64,000 bases of DNA from Fibrobacter sp. UWB4 (GCF_002210345.1 NZ_MWQI01000003.1:124001-188000), one strand, 5' to 3'. Positions 24,581-33,916 are shown, counted from the stretch's first letter. Translations and numbers: made by a program. The notes: a model not told the origin generated them from the letters alone.

Positions 24581-24590
24581 CGGTCAATTT

Positions 24591-24672
24591 GTCATTCCGG
24601 ACTCTAATCTCTTTGACTACTTGCTGTTTTGCTGCTTAGTAGTCATGATCCGCGAATGGGGACAGAATCTCC
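24591..24672. repeat. Intergenic repeat element
   Basis: Begins GTCATTCCGG and ends with CCGCGAATGGGGACAGAATCTCC. The ends resemble the GTCATTCCCGG...GGGAATCTCC palindrome at 53650, with extra sequence between. It lies between the YugP-like gene and the terminator at 24676. Confidence 0.45.
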
Positions 24673-24675
24673 TTT

Positions 24676-24704
24676 AAGCCTCGCTTCGGTGGGGCTTTTT
24701 TTCT
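24676..24704 (+). terminator. Rho-independent terminator
   Basis: AAGCCTC (24676-24682) pairs with GGGGCTT (24691-24697, one G-U pair), followed by TTTTT and more T-rich sequence. Confidence 0.8.
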
Positions 24705-24765
24705 TTTTTGCCGAAAAAGTGATATCTTTATAAAGAGAGGACTTTTTTCTGGGGAGCAATAAAGT

Positions 24766-25614
24766 ATGACTGAAGAAGTTGAAAAAATCAATTTGGATGA
24801 TTATGTCGCGACGGGGGAGGGGGCAACGGCAATTTCGTACACGCACAAGACTCGCGATACGATTGCGAAACTTTACCATCCCGGATTCGAAGCGGACCGT
24901 GCTAAAGCGGATTTCTTGACGTCATGTACTGTTTTTGAATTGGGTATTCCTACTCCAAAGCCAATCCGCTTGGTGACGGATGGTGAACGTTATGGTGCTG
25001 AATATGAGCTTATCAGGAATAAACGTTCGTTTTCGAGAATCATTTCACAGGAACCAGAGCGGCTACAGGAACTTTCTTTGACGTTTGCCGAGATGGCGAG
25101 GAAACTGCATTCGACGAAAGCGGATACGACGAAGCTTGTGTCTGCAAAGGAAAAATTCCGTCGCTTTTATCTTGAAAAGGATTTGGTTCCTGACTTCTAC
25201 AAACAAAAGGCTCTGGAGTTTATCGAAAAAGTTCCCGATACACCAAATTGCGTTCATGGAGACTTGCAAATCAGCAATGTCATTACCGATGGAAAACGTA
25301 CGCTTTGGATTGATATGGGCGATTTCTGCTATGGTGAACCAGGCTGGGATTTGGGAATGCTATGGAGCATGACGAATAAAATGGATGAGCAAAAGGCGGA
25401 TCTTGTTTTTCATATGAAGCAAGAAGAGCTTAAGGCTCATTGGAATATATTCTTCCCTGCTTATTTGGGAACGACTGATCCGCAGAAAATATCCGAAGCC
25501 ACGAAACGGATTTTGCCGTTCGCCGCCGTCAAGATTCCCTATATGTATGACATAGCAAAACATTTCCGGTTGCCGGATAAAGCATTTCCGTATCTTGCGA
25601 AATTGTTTGGATAA
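24766..25614 (+). CDS. TIGR02172 family protein, aminoglycoside phosphotransferase-like kinase
   Basis: A 282-residue soluble protein of the TIGR02172 family (first described as a Fibrobacter paralogous family) with an APH/choline-kinase fold. Visible motifs are a nucleotide-loop-like GEGATAISY (about 17-25), catalytic CVHGDLQISNVI (about 163-174; D is the catalytic base, N binds metal) and the metal-binding IDMGDFCYGEPGWDLG (about 182-197). The ATG lies about 10 bases after GGGGAG. It is predicted to phosphorylate a small molecule. The GNAT gene 89 bases downstream is separately controlled by a hairpin leader. Substrate unknown. Confidence 0.82.
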   Translation: MTEEVEKINLDDYVATGEGATAISYTHKTRDTIAKLYHPGFEADRAKADFLTSCTVFELGIPTPKPIRLVTDGERYGAEYELIRNKRSFSRIISQEPERLQELSLTFAEMARKLHSTKADTTKLVSAKEKFRRFYLEKDLVPDFYKQKALEFIEKVPDTPNCVHGDLQISNVITDGKRTLWIDMGDFCYGEPGWDLGMLWSMTNKMDEQKADLVFHMKQEELKAHWNIFFPAYLGTTDPQKISEATKRILPFAAVKIPYMYDIAKHFRLPDKAFPYLAKLFG

Positions 25615-25631
25615 AGTTATGTCTTTTTGCA

Positions 25632-25703
25632 TATAATTTGTATCAAAATGCGCAACTAGTTAACAATAGTTTCTATTTTATATAAATAGAACGGAGTTGC
25701 GCA
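25632..25703 (+). promoter_or_regulatory. Promoter -10 and self-complementary leader of the GNAT gene
   Basis: TATAAT lies at 25632-25637 with no clear -35 box. The predicted transcript would begin near 25644, just before TGCGCAACT (25649-25657), which is perfectly complementary to AGTTGCGCA (25695-25703) ending at the ATG. Inside lies a second 8-bp stem TTCTATTT (25671-25678)/AAATAGAA (25684-25691). The outer stem would cover part of the CGGAG ribosome binding site (25692-25696) and the bases up to the start codon. Confidence 0.6.
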
Positions 25704-26336
25704 ATGGGATTCGAATTTGGTGTGCTGAAACGGGAAGAGCTAAAAGAGGCTGTGGAACTTTCTTTTAGAGCCTATGAATACTATGAGTACTTTTTAAATT
25801 TTTTCCCAGATCTGGAAATGAGGCGCAAGGTGATACGTTCTGTTCTGTACGGAACGTGGCAAACGATTTTGCAAAAGTCCCATTTCTTGATCGCTAAAGT
25901 CGATGGGAAAGTTGTGGGCTTGGCCGTGCTTGAAGATCCGTGCTACAGGAGACCATCGGATTTGCAGTTCCTGCTTCATGGCTGGTGGAAAGTCTTTTTT
26001 AACGCTGGAATAAAGCGCGTAAAAAACTGGATTGATATGGATGAATCTGCCGGGAAACCTTGTCACGATTATCAGCACAGTGGCGAAAATATTTGGTATT
26101 GTAGTTCACTGACGGTGGACCCGCCATTTCAGGGCAAGGGCGTTGGTACACATCTTGTTGCTTTTATGGAAGAATACATTCGTGAACACGGAGGTAAGCA
26201 GCTGACGTTGTTCACAAATTCAGAGAAAAATCTTGCGTTTTATAAGAATCGCAAATTTGAAGTTTTTGATGAATGCGACATCGCAGTCCGAGATGGATTG
26301 AAAATGAGAAGCTGGAGCGTGAAGAAAACGCTTTAG
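25704..26336 (+). CDS. GNAT family N-acetyltransferase
   Basis: A 210-residue acetyltransferase. The acetyl-CoA binding motif A is seen as SLTVDPPFQGKGVGTHLVAFMEEYI (about residues 135-159; core QGKGVG), followed by motif B LTLFTNSEKNLAFYKNRKFEVFDE (about 169-192). The N-terminal part has the usual helical start and VDGKVVGLAVLE strand. The start ATG at 25704 has CGGAG seven bases upstream, inside a strong inverted repeat that may block translation. Its end is 14 bases from the convergent scpA gene. Acceptor substrate unknown. Confidence 0.85.
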   Translation: MGFEFGVLKREELKEAVELSFRAYEYYEYFLNFFPDLEMRRKVIRSVLYGTWQTILQKSHFLIAKVDGKVVGLAVLEDPCYRRPSDLQFLLHGWWKVFFNAGIKRVKNWIDMDESAGKPCHDYQHSGENIWYCSSLTVDPPFQGKGVGTHLVAFMEEYIREHGGKQLTLFTNSEKNLAFYKNRKFEVFDECDIAVRDGLKMRSWSVKKTL

Positions 26337-26350
26337 TCTGTCATGAAAAA

Positions 26351-28402
26351 TTAATCTTTACCGGCTCCGTAGACAACGGGGCCTTCATCGTCATCATCAT
26401 CGTCGCCGTGCTCGGCGAGGTAAGCCTGGTATTCTTCGTCTGTCATTCCGCCTTCTTCATCTTCGGGCATGAAGGATTTGCGCTCGGACTTTTTCGCAGG
26501 CTTGTTTTCTGTTTGCTTTTCCAGATTCGCCGGAGATGTTGCGGGCTTTTCGGGAACTGCCGCGGACTTTGATTCTTCTTTGCGGCTGGCGCGGGCGCTG
26601 CGGTTCAGGTAGGCGATGTATTCCTCGTCCGTCATTTCGTTGCCGAAACTGTAAGAGGAATAACGGTCTTCTTCTGGTTCGGGCGAACCGTAAGAGGACG
26701 TGCTGCGAGAATCTGCGTAAGTTGGCTGAATGTTGTTTGAATGCGCCGAGACTGATGCGGATTGTTTGTCGCTAGACTGTGCGGATGTTGCGGCGGATTG
26801 TGTGTCGTTTGACTGCGCGGAACTTGCGTTGTTGTAGAAAGCCTGGGCCTTCTGCATAAAGGCGGCAAACTCCTCGTCGCTCATCTGCTGGACGGATTGC
26901 TCGTTCAGTTCCTGGATGTCGTTGATTGAACTGTCTTCCTTGACGTTTGTGCTGCAGGAATCGCCGTAAATTGTATTGCTTGAAATGCTTGCGCTATTGG
27001 AATTGTCCGCGATTTCTTCGGTCTCGTCTACAGGCTCAAATGTGTGGGCGCGTTCTTCTGAATCGTCATCATCGTTAGCGCCGAATTCAGGGATCGAACT
27101 CTTGCTAAGCACAGGGGCTTCGTCTTCGAAGCTTGACGATTCAAATGTCGGAATGTCAGCGCTTTCCAAAATTGCGGACTGCGTGGAATCTTGGTTCGAA
27201 GTTGCGGCATCTTCGCTAGTGGATGCTTCTGCGGACTGCGCGGGAACTTGGATTGTTGACTGCGCTGCTTCAGTTGTGGATGGCACGGATTCTTGATTCG
27301 GTGCAGTTTCTGCACTTTCTGGAGTTGTGGGCTGCTGTGCATCCCCAACGGGTGCGCTTGCAGCCTGCTGCGCACCTTCGGCGGCGTCAGCTTCCGCAAT
27401 CATGTCGGCAAACGGATTGTCCTGCACTTCGGAAATATCTTCGCGACCTTCCAACATCGCGTTGAGGTCTTCTTCGGTGACGTTCCTGCCGCGTTCCGTC
27501 CAAAGCACGGCTTCGCGCATCGTAGCGGCAAGGTCGCCCACGCTCTTTTCCTTGGAACGCGCGATTGCCTGGCTGCGGATTGTTTCCACAAGCCCCGCCT
27601 TGACTTCGGGATCCTTGCTGAAGAACACAGTCTCGTGCGCCATTTCATCGGCGTACTCGGGGTTGTTCTTCTTGCGGTAAATCCAGATTGGTCCGAAAAG
27701 TTCACTCTGACGGAAAACGATATCGTCCGTCTTGATCATTTCAAGCATAGCCATGAACGTCACCGCCGCGACAATCGGGTGCGAATCGTTGTCGAGCAAG
27801 TCTTCAAAAAGCGCACGTCCATGCACGTTCAAAAAGTTGTTGATCGCCTGCTGACGGTCCTGAATCGTCACGTAGTCCAATTCAATGTGGTGGATCGTCT
27901 CGGAAATCTTTGTCTTTAAGCTCTTTTGGTAAGCGCGGAAAAGCTGCCAGATGTTCGCGTCGGCAAGCGTGTCGTCATCGCTCTGTGTCTTTTCGAGGCG
28001 CCCACGGGAATACGTTCCGAAGTTCTTCGCTTCCATTTCCTGGAGACCGCTTGCCACCTGCTTGAAACGCTGGTATTCCAACATTTCTTTCATGAGTTTT
28101 TCGCGGTCTTCGTTGTATTCCTCTTCCATCTCCGGATCGCGTTCTTCGGCCGGGAGCAGTTCCTGCACCTTGAGCGCCATCAGGCGGCTTGCCATAAACA
28201 AGAAGTCGCCCGCCTTGGAAAGGTCTGTTTCGGAATACTCGTTCACCCACTTGAGAAAGTCGTCCGCGATTTCCGCAATGGGAATCTGGTCGAGCGTCAT
28301 TTCCTTTTTCTGAACGAGATAGACGAGCAAATCCATCGGCCCGTTAAACGAACCGATTTTCACCTCGTAGTCATCTTGTTCAAGAACTTCGGAATCAACC
28401 AT
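26351..28402 (-). CDS. scpA: Segregation and condensation protein A with a long disordered tail
   Basis: ScpA is the kleisin that bridges SMC heads and ScpB in chromosome condensation. The first ~250 residues match the family: YEVKIGSFNGPMDLLVYLVQKKEM (about 12-35), DLSKAGDFLFMASRLMALKVQELLP and a C-terminal winged-helix part (about 165-250). The protein is 683 residues long against the usual 240-290. The extra ~400 residues are acidic and Ser/Ala/Gln-rich and contain three copies of a short motif M(S/T)DEE(F/Y)xA(F/Y)(L/M) at residues 507, 590 and 653. I chose the ATG at 28402 (MVDSEV); a longer start at 28477 adds a hydrophobic stretch atypical of ScpA. No scpB is adjacent. Confidence 0.88.
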   Translation of the reverse strand: MVDSEVLEQDDYEVKIGSFNGPMDLLVYLVQKKEMTLDQIPIAEIADDFLKWVNEYSETDLSKAGDFLFMASRLMALKVQELLPAEERDPEMEEEYNEDREKLMKEMLEYQRFKQVASGLQEMEAKNFGTYSRGRLEKTQSDDDTLADANIWQLFRAYQKSLKTKISETIHHIELDYVTIQDRQQAINNFLNVHGRALFEDLLDNDSHPIVAAVTFMAMLEMIKTDDIVFRQSELFGPIWIYRKKNNPEYADEMAHETVFFSKDPEVKAGLVETIRSQAIARSKEKSVGDLAATMREAVLWTERGRNVTEEDLNAMLEGREDISEVQDNPFADMIAEADAAEGAQQAASAPVGDAQQPTTPESAETAPNQESVPSTTEAAQSTIQVPAQSAEASTSEDAATSNQDSTQSAILESADIPTFESSSFEDEAPVLSKSSIPEFGANDDDDSEERAHTFEPVDETEEIADNSNSASISSNTIYGDSCSTNVKEDSSINDIQELNEQSVQQMSDEEFAAFMQKAQAFYNNASSAQSNDTQSAATSAQSSDKQSASVSAHSNNIQPTYADSRSTSSYGSPEPEEDRYSSYSFGNEMTDEEYIAYLNRSARASRKEESKSAAVPEKPATSPANLEKQTENKPAKKSERKSFMPEDEEGGMTDEEYQAYLAEHGDDDDDDEGPVVYGAGKD

Positions 28403-28764
28403 TTGGGCTGAAATATAGAAATTAGATGGGAGGAGATTGGGGGAATTGTTGCCTGCTATTACGGAAATGAACCACAAATAGAAAGTTCATAGGAATGTTC
28501 ACAGAAAAAGCGTGGATGTCGCAATTTGCGATTTCCATTTTTTTTTCGTCACTTACTAACCAAAAGACCATTTCCCATGGTGTGGGAATGTAAGTAGATG
28601 TGTTTAGGTGATTGTTTGTTCTTTTGTTTGCTTTATCTAGCGTTTTTTTATATAAATTTAGAGTGGTTGATAAAATCTAAAAACTCATGGCTGTATCTAT
28701 TGATTGTGGTAATAAAAATTTGATTAATTTATTTAAGAGAAATCGTTGACCCCGTTTTATAAGT
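28403..28764. other. Gene-free AT-rich intergenic region
   Basis: No gene is visible in this 360-base divergent region. It holds two hairpins on the + strand: GGA..TCGC/GCGA..TCC at 28514-28536 followed by a run of nine T, and CATT(T)CCCA/TGGGAATG near 28569-28590. The first looks like a terminator but no + strand gene precedes it, so a short untranslated RNA or chance structure are both possible. Confidence 0.4.
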
Positions 28765-31700
28765 ATGTTCGTTTTAATAGTTTTATTGTTTGTAATATTT
28801 GCTGTTTTTTACGTAGTTCGCCGGAGACGACTTGCTAAAGAATTTGAAGAAAAAATAAAGAGCTTCATAGAAGTCTGTGATTCTTTTTTCGTAGAATTTG
28901 ATGGAATCTTTAATCACTATATTGAAGATGCAGAAAGGGACGTTTTAATTTTTAAATATAAAGCGCTATATCATGAGTTGCAAAGATATAGTGGTATTCC
29001 GTCAAAAGTTGATGATTTTGTAAAGTTAGAAGATTTTAAGAAGAAGTATAAGGATTTCCCGAGGCTTGTCTTAGAATCAAATGTGGACATCAAATGCCAA
29101 AAGCTTTTAATCAAAGTTGAATTATTTTTTATTGAATTCGACGGATTGTTTAAACATTATATTCACGATACTGAAAGAGATACTTTCATTCTAAAATATC
29201 AGGCTTTGTATTTTGAATTGTTAGAGTGTAGTCGTATTTCTTCAAAAGTAAAAACTTATGTAAAACTAGAAGAATTTAGAAGAAAATACGAAAATTTCTC
29301 AAGACTTGTTTTAGAATCAAATGCAGAGATTAAACGTAAAGAAAATCTCAAGTTGCTTTTGCAGTTTGTGAATATTTTTTTTGATGAACTTGATTTCTTG
29401 ACTAGTCGTTATGTTACAGACTCTGATGGAAAAATATTTTATCAGAAATGGAAAAAATTGTCTCAAGATGTTGCTATTTGTAATTTGAATGTGAATGATG
29501 AAGAGTATGGGAAAATAAGTCATTTTGAAATAATCTATGATGATCTTTTTAATTATTTAGAAAAAGCGAATAAATCGTTTATTGAACAAGAATCCCAAAA
29601 GTATGATTCCCTATTTTCCAACATAGATGGAAAGTCTTTGGATATGCAACAAAGAGAAGCGATCATAACTGATGAAGATAGAATTCTTGTGCTTGCCGGA
29701 GCTGGTAGTGGAAAAACTCTTACGATTGCAGGCAAGGTAAAGTATCTATGTGATGTAAAGAACATAAGTCCAGAAGATATACTCCTTATTTCGTTTACGA
29801 AAAAATCAGCTCAAGAAATGACCGATAGAATTCAGGGAAAGTTGGGTATCCCTGTGAAATCGACTACTTTTCACAAATTGGGTCTTGATATAATCAAAAG
29901 TGCTGATGGAAAAAGACCCGACGTTCTTGATGAATCTCTCTTTAATAAATTTATACATGATTTTTTTGAAAAAGATCTTGTAAATTATCCTGAATTGGTG
30001 AAAAGTTTAATTGAGTATTTTGCGTACTATATTGATATCCCTAAAAATATGGAAGATTATTCGTCGTTGGGCGAACTGTATGAGGCTGAAAAGAGTGTAG
30101 ACTTAGAAACGTTAAGATCAAAATATGACCAAGAAAGATATATCCATGAAGAAAAAATAGAGAAAGCGCAGAATCATACAACGTTAAAAAATGAAAAAGT
30201 TAAAAGCCTCGAAGAAGTTCAAATCGCAAATTTCTTTTTTCTGAATGGTGTTGATTACGAATATGAAAAGCTCTATCCGTTTGAAAGTCAGGATCCTTTG
30301 CGAAAGGGGTATAAACCGGACTTCTATTTGAAAGATTATGATATTTATTTGGAACATTTTGGAATAACAAGAAATTATACTGTTCCGTGGCTTTCACCTA
30401 TTGAAGCTCAAAAATATTTAGATGGAATTGATTGGAAAAGAGAATTTCATAAGCAGAATAATACCAAGTTGATAGAAACCTATTCATACTACAATTCTGA
30501 AGGAGTGCTTTTACAAAAACTTGAAGAGATTTTGAAACAAAATGGCGTTATTCTGAAATCACGAGATTTCATGGATGTTTTCAATACTGTTTATGCGACC
30601 AAAACGAATAAGTATTTCTCTGAGTTTGTAAAGTTATGTGGAACTTTTATTGTACTTTTTAAGTCTAATAATTATACGTTAGAAACGATTGATGATTGGA
30701 AAGATTGGTTTTCGTTGGAAGAGAATTGTTTCTCGAAAAGAAGAAGCTATACCTTTTTAAATATAATAAAAGTAGTATTAGAAGAATATCAAAAATACTT
30801 AATAGTAAATAATTCAATTGACTTCTCGGACATGATAAATAATGCAACTGAGGATGTTAATAATGGTTGCGAAATTTCTCCGTATAAGTATGTAATTGTT
30901 GATGAATATCAGGATATCTCGAAGGCGAGATTTAATTTGTTAAAGGCGATTGTCGATAAAACAAAAGCGAAATTATTCTGTGTAGGAGATGACTGGCAAT
31001 CTATATATCGATTTGCCGGTAGCGATATTTCATTATTCACCGATATTGCAAAGTATTTGGGAAAAACGAAAATACTGAAGATCGAAAAAACGTATCGTAA
31101 TTCGCAAAAGTTAATTGATGAAGCTTCGCATTTTGTCTTGCAAAATCCACTCCAGCTCAAGAAAAGTTTACGCTCTGATAAAAAGCTGGATTATCCTCTT
31201 GTTTTTTGGGGTTTCGATGATAATCCGAGAATCGCATTGCAGGCGGTAATCAATAAAATTGTTTTGGATTTTGGAACGAACGCGTCTATTTTACTTTTGG
31301 GACGAACAAATTACGATATAGAAATTGCAAAGAATACTGGATTATTTCGAGTAGCTTGGAAGAACGGTGTGGAAACGTTAGAATACATTCAAAATCCGAT
31401 GCTGCCAATACAATTCCTTTCTGTTCACAAATCAAAGGGCTTGGAAGCGGACAATGTTATTCTTCTGAATTTTAGAAATGACAAGCTCGGTTTCCCGAAT
31501 CAGATAATTGATGATCCTGTCTTGAATTTTGTTCTTACAAATGCAGAAGATTACAGATTTGCGGAAGAACGCCGTTTGTTTTATGTTGCTATTACTCGAA
31601 CAAAAAATAGAACCTATGTCCTTGTGGACAACAAGAATCCATCGTCTTTTTTCAAGGAATTTTCAGAATCTACATCAGTGTTCTTTAAATCAACAGGAAG

Positions 31701-31980
31701 ACGAACAAGCGAAAGACAGACAAAATGTCCAGTTTGCAAAACGGGAGACTTGTTGAAAGTTGAGCATGACGGAAAAACTTTTGTGGGGTGCTCTAATTTT
31801 CCGCGGTGTCACTATACACAAAGAGACGTAACTATTTTATCAAGTCCTAAAATATGCCCTGCTTGTGGAGGGTTCCTTATAAAACGCAGGGGCTACAATG
31901 GACATTATTTTGTAGGATGTTCTAATTATCCTGCTTGCGAATATAAGGAAAGGTTGATTTGGAGCGAGTTTGTCAATTGA
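28765..31980 (+). CDS. Membrane-anchored UvrD/HelD-like helicase with nuclease-like insertion and zinc ribbons
   Basis: A 1071-residue superfamily 1 helicase. An N-terminal membrane helix (residues 1-18, followed by RRRR) is unusual. Residues about 35-265 are three ~80-residue repeats (FFxEFDGxFxHYIxDxERD in the first two). The helicase core shows Walker A GAGSGKT at 312-318, DEYQD at 713-717, GDDWQSIYRF, KTYRNS, SVHKSKGLEAD and RRLFYVAITRTKN. Between motifs Ia and II is a PD-(D/E)xK-like segment with PDFYL (D519) and YLEHFG (E530). Two topoisomerase-type zinc ribbons end the protein (from C988). The gene is much more AT-rich than neighbours, suggesting transfer. A DNA repair or anti-phage role is possible. 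Confidence 0.85.
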   Translation: MFVLIVLLFVIFAVFYVVRRRRLAKEFEEKIKSFIEVCDSFFVEFDGIFNHYIEDAERDVLIFKYKALYHELQRYSGIPSKVDDFVKLEDFKKKYKDFPRLVLESNVDIKCQKLLIKVELFFIEFDGLFKHYIHDTERDTFILKYQALYFELLECSRISSKVKTYVKLEEFRRKYENFSRLVLESNAEIKRKENLKLLLQFVNIFFDELDFLTSRYVTDSDGKIFYQKWKKLSQDVAICNLNVNDEEYGKISHFEIIYDDLFNYLEKANKSFIEQESQKYDSLFSNIDGKSLDMQQREAIITDEDRILVLAGAGSGKTLTIAGKVKYLCDVKNISPEDILLISFTKKSAQEMTDRIQGKLGIPVKSTTFHKLGLDIIKSADGKRPDVLDESLFNKFIHDFFEKDLVNYPELVKSLIEYFAYYIDIPKNMEDYSSLGELYEAEKSVDLETLRSKYDQERYIHEEKIEKAQNHTTLKNEKVKSLEEVQIANFFFLNGVDYEYEKLYPFESQDPLRKGYKPDFYLKDYDIYLEHFGITRNYTVPWLSPIEAQKYLDGIDWKREFHKQNNTKLIETYSYYNSEGVLLQKLEEILKQNGVILKSRDFMDVFNTVYATKTNKYFSEFVKLCGTFIVLFKSNNYTLETIDDWKDWFSLEENCFSKRRSYTFLNIIKVVLEEYQKYLIVNNSIDFSDMINNATEDVNNGCEISPYKYVIVDEYQDISKARFNLLKAIVDKTKAKLFCVGDDWQSIYRFAGSDISLFTDIAKYLGKTKILKIEKTYRNSQKLIDEASHFVLQNPLQLKKSLRSDKKLDYPLVFWGFDDNPRIALQAVINKIVLDFGTNASILLLGRTNYDIEIAKNTGLFRVAWKNGVETLEYIQNPMLPIQFLSVHKSKGLEADNVILLNFRNDKLGFPNQIIDDPVLNFVLTNAEDYRFAEERRLFYVAITRTKNRTYVLVDNKNPSSFFKEFSESTSVFFKSTGRRTSERQTKCPVCKTGDLLKVEHDGKTFVGCSNFPRCHYTQRDVTILSSPKICPACGGFLIKRRGYNGHYFVGCSNYPACEYKERLIWSEFVN

Positions 31981-32021
31981 TTGTTTTTTACTAACAAAAT
32001 CCCCTCTACATCTCTCTAAAA

Positions 32022-32056
32022 ACAAACAAATCCCCTCCCGTTAGGGAGGGGTTTGC
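32022..32056 (-). terminator. Terminator of glmS (possibly bidirectional)
   Basis: CCCCTCCC (32032-32039) and GGGAGGGG (32044-32051) form a perfect 8-bp stem with a short loop. Read on the minus strand it is followed by ATTTGTTTGTTTTT, suited to ending glmS; on the plus strand only TTT follows. Confidence 0.8.
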
Positions 32057-32086
32057 GCTTTGGTAATTCTTAATTCCGAATTAGCC

Positions 32087-33916
32087 TTATTCCACCGTCA
32101 CGCTCTTGGCGAGGTTTCTCGGCTGGTCCACGTCGTTTCCGCGCAACACGGCGATGTGGTAGGCGAGCAACTGGAGCGGGATGCAAGTGAGGATCGGCAT
32201 GAGCATCGGGCGGGTCTTCGGGACCGTGATGATGTGGTCTGCGATTTCGTCGAGCGGGTGGCAGTCTTCCGTTGTGACGGCGATGACCTTACCACCGCGG
32301 GCCTTGATTTCGCGGATGTTGCTGATGATCTTGTCGAAGAGTGAATCCTTCGGGGCGATGACCACGACAGGCATGTTTTCGTCGATGAGGGCAATCGGGC
32401 CGTGCTTCATTTCTGCAGCGGGGTAGCCTTCAGCGTGGATGTAGCTGATTTCCTTGAGCTTCAAAGCACCTTCCATGGCGACCGGGTAGCAGAAGTGGCG
32501 ACCGAGGTACAGGAAGTTGTTTGCCTTGCAGAGCGTCTTTGCAATTTCGGCGATGCTGTCGGAGAGCTTGAGCGTTTCCGTCACGAGATCTGGGAGTTCC
32601 AGGAGGTCCTTCACGATGTCGGCGCCTGTTTCAAAGCTGAGTCTGCGCTGGCGACCGAGCAGGAGGGCTATCATGGCGAGCACGGTGACCTGGCTTGTGA
32701 AGGCCTTGGTGCTGGCCACGCCGATTTCCGGACCGGCGTGCAAGTAAACGCCACCGTCGCTTGTGCGGGCGATTGTGGAGCCGACGCCGTTACAGATGGC
32801 AAGTGCGGTTGCGCCTTTCTGCTGGGCTTCGCGCAGTGCTGCGAGCGTGTCTGCGGTTTCACCGGACTGGCTGATAGCAATGACGAGCGTACCCGGCTTG
32901 ATGATCGGGTTCCTGTAGCGGAATTCCGAAGCGTATTCGACTTCGACCGGGACGCCGGCCAAGTCTTCGATCATGTATTCACCGACCATGCCTGCATAGT
33001 AGCTTGTACCGCAGGCGGTGATGATGATGCGGTTGATGTTACGGAGTTCCTTGATGTTCGTGTCGAGGCCGGCGAGCTTTGCGTTACCTTCGGCGGTGAG
33101 CAAGCGTCCGCGCATGGTGTTGCGCAGCACTTCGGGCTGTTCGAAAATTTCCTTGAGCATGAAGTGCGGGAATCCGCCTTTGGCTACGGCGTCAGCATCG
33201 AACTCGACGTCCTGGACTTCGCGTTGCACTTCGTGGCTGCTCATGTTCACGATGGAATATCCGTTGTCCTTAATTTGGACAACGTCATTATCGTCAAGAT
33301 AAACGACTTTCTGCGTGTGGTTGATGATGGCAGAGACATCGCTTGCGAGATAGAAGTCACCTTCGTTTCCGATACCAAGAATGAGCGGACTTCCACGGCG
33401 GGCTCCGATCAATACATTCGGTTCTTCGCTGCAAATGACTCCAAGTCCGAATGTGCCTTCAATTTGCTTGAGCGTCTTGAGAACTGCGGACTTCAAATCG
33501 CCGTTATAATAGCGGGCAATGAGGTGCGCTACGACTTCGGTGTCGGTCTCGGACTTGAATTCGATGCCCTCGGAGATGAGCTTTGCCTTGAGGCTTGCGT
33601 AGTTCTCGATGATGCCGTTATGAACAATTGAAATTTTTCCGTCATAACTTGTATGTGGATGGGCGTTGGCTTCGGTCGGCGCACCGTGCGTTGCCCAGCG
33701 GGTGTGGGCTATGCCTACGGAACCTTTAAGCGGAGTGCCTTTTAGTTTGTCTTCTAGGGCTTTTATTTTACCTGAAGCACGAACAACTTTTATTGTGTCG
33801 TGGTCTAAAACGGCTACACCCGAACTATCGTAACCGCGGTACTCCATTTTTTTCAGTCCTTCAACAAGAACCGGTATAGCTTCCCCTTTGCCATTGTATC
33901 CGATTATTCCGCACAT
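32087..33916 (-). CDS. glmS: Glutamine-fructose-6-phosphate aminotransferase (isomerizing)
   Basis: Makes glucosamine-6-phosphate from fructose-6-phosphate and glutamine, the first step towards UDP-GlcNAc for peptidoglycan and lipopolysaccharide. At 609 residues it is full length. Cys2 of the N-terminal amidotransferase (MCGIIGYNG), the YRGYDSSG motif and HTRWATHG are visible. Two SIS domains follow (ACGTSYYAG about 300; SQSGETADTL about 348; second SIS about 455-590) and the C-terminus ends DQPRNLAKSVTVE as in the family. The start has AGGATC upstream. It is a single gene, divergent from the FKBP gene. No glmS ribozyme was recognised in the short upstream gap. Confidence 0.97.
   Translation of the reverse strand: MCGIIGYNGKGEAIPVLVEGLKKMEYRGYDSSGVAVLDHDTIKVVRASGKIKALEDKLKGTPLKGSVGIAHTRWATHGAPTEANAHPHTSYDGKISIVHNGIIENYASLKAKLISEGIEFKSETDTEVVAHLIARYYNGDLKSAVLKTLKQIEGTFGLGVICSEEPNVLIGARRGSPLILGIGNEGDFYLASDVSAIINHTQKVVYLDDNDVVQIKDNGYSIVNMSSHEVQREVQDVEFDADAVAKGGFPHFMLKEIFEQPEVLRNTMRGRLLTAEGNAKLAGLDTNIKELRNINRIIITACGTSYYAGMVGEYMIEDLAGVPVEVEYASEFRYRNPIIKPGTLVIAISQSGETADTLAALREAQQKGATALAICNGVGSTIARTSDGGVYLHAGPEIGVASTKAFTSQVTVLAMIALLLGRQRRLSFETGADIVKDLLELPDLVTETLKLSDSIAEIAKTLCKANNFLYLGRHFCYPVAMEGALKLKEISYIHAEGYPAAEMKHGPIALIDENMPVVVIAPKDSLFDKIISNIREIKARGGKVIAVTTEDCHPLDEIADHIITVPKTRPMLMPILTCIPLQLLAYHIAVLRGNDVDQPRNLAKSVTVE

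Noticed and set aside
28514-28546. Terminator-like hairpin in the scpA-helicase gap as proof of a small RNA
   Set aside because: No promoter or conserved structure was found before it and the stem has an internal mismatch, so it is only noted.
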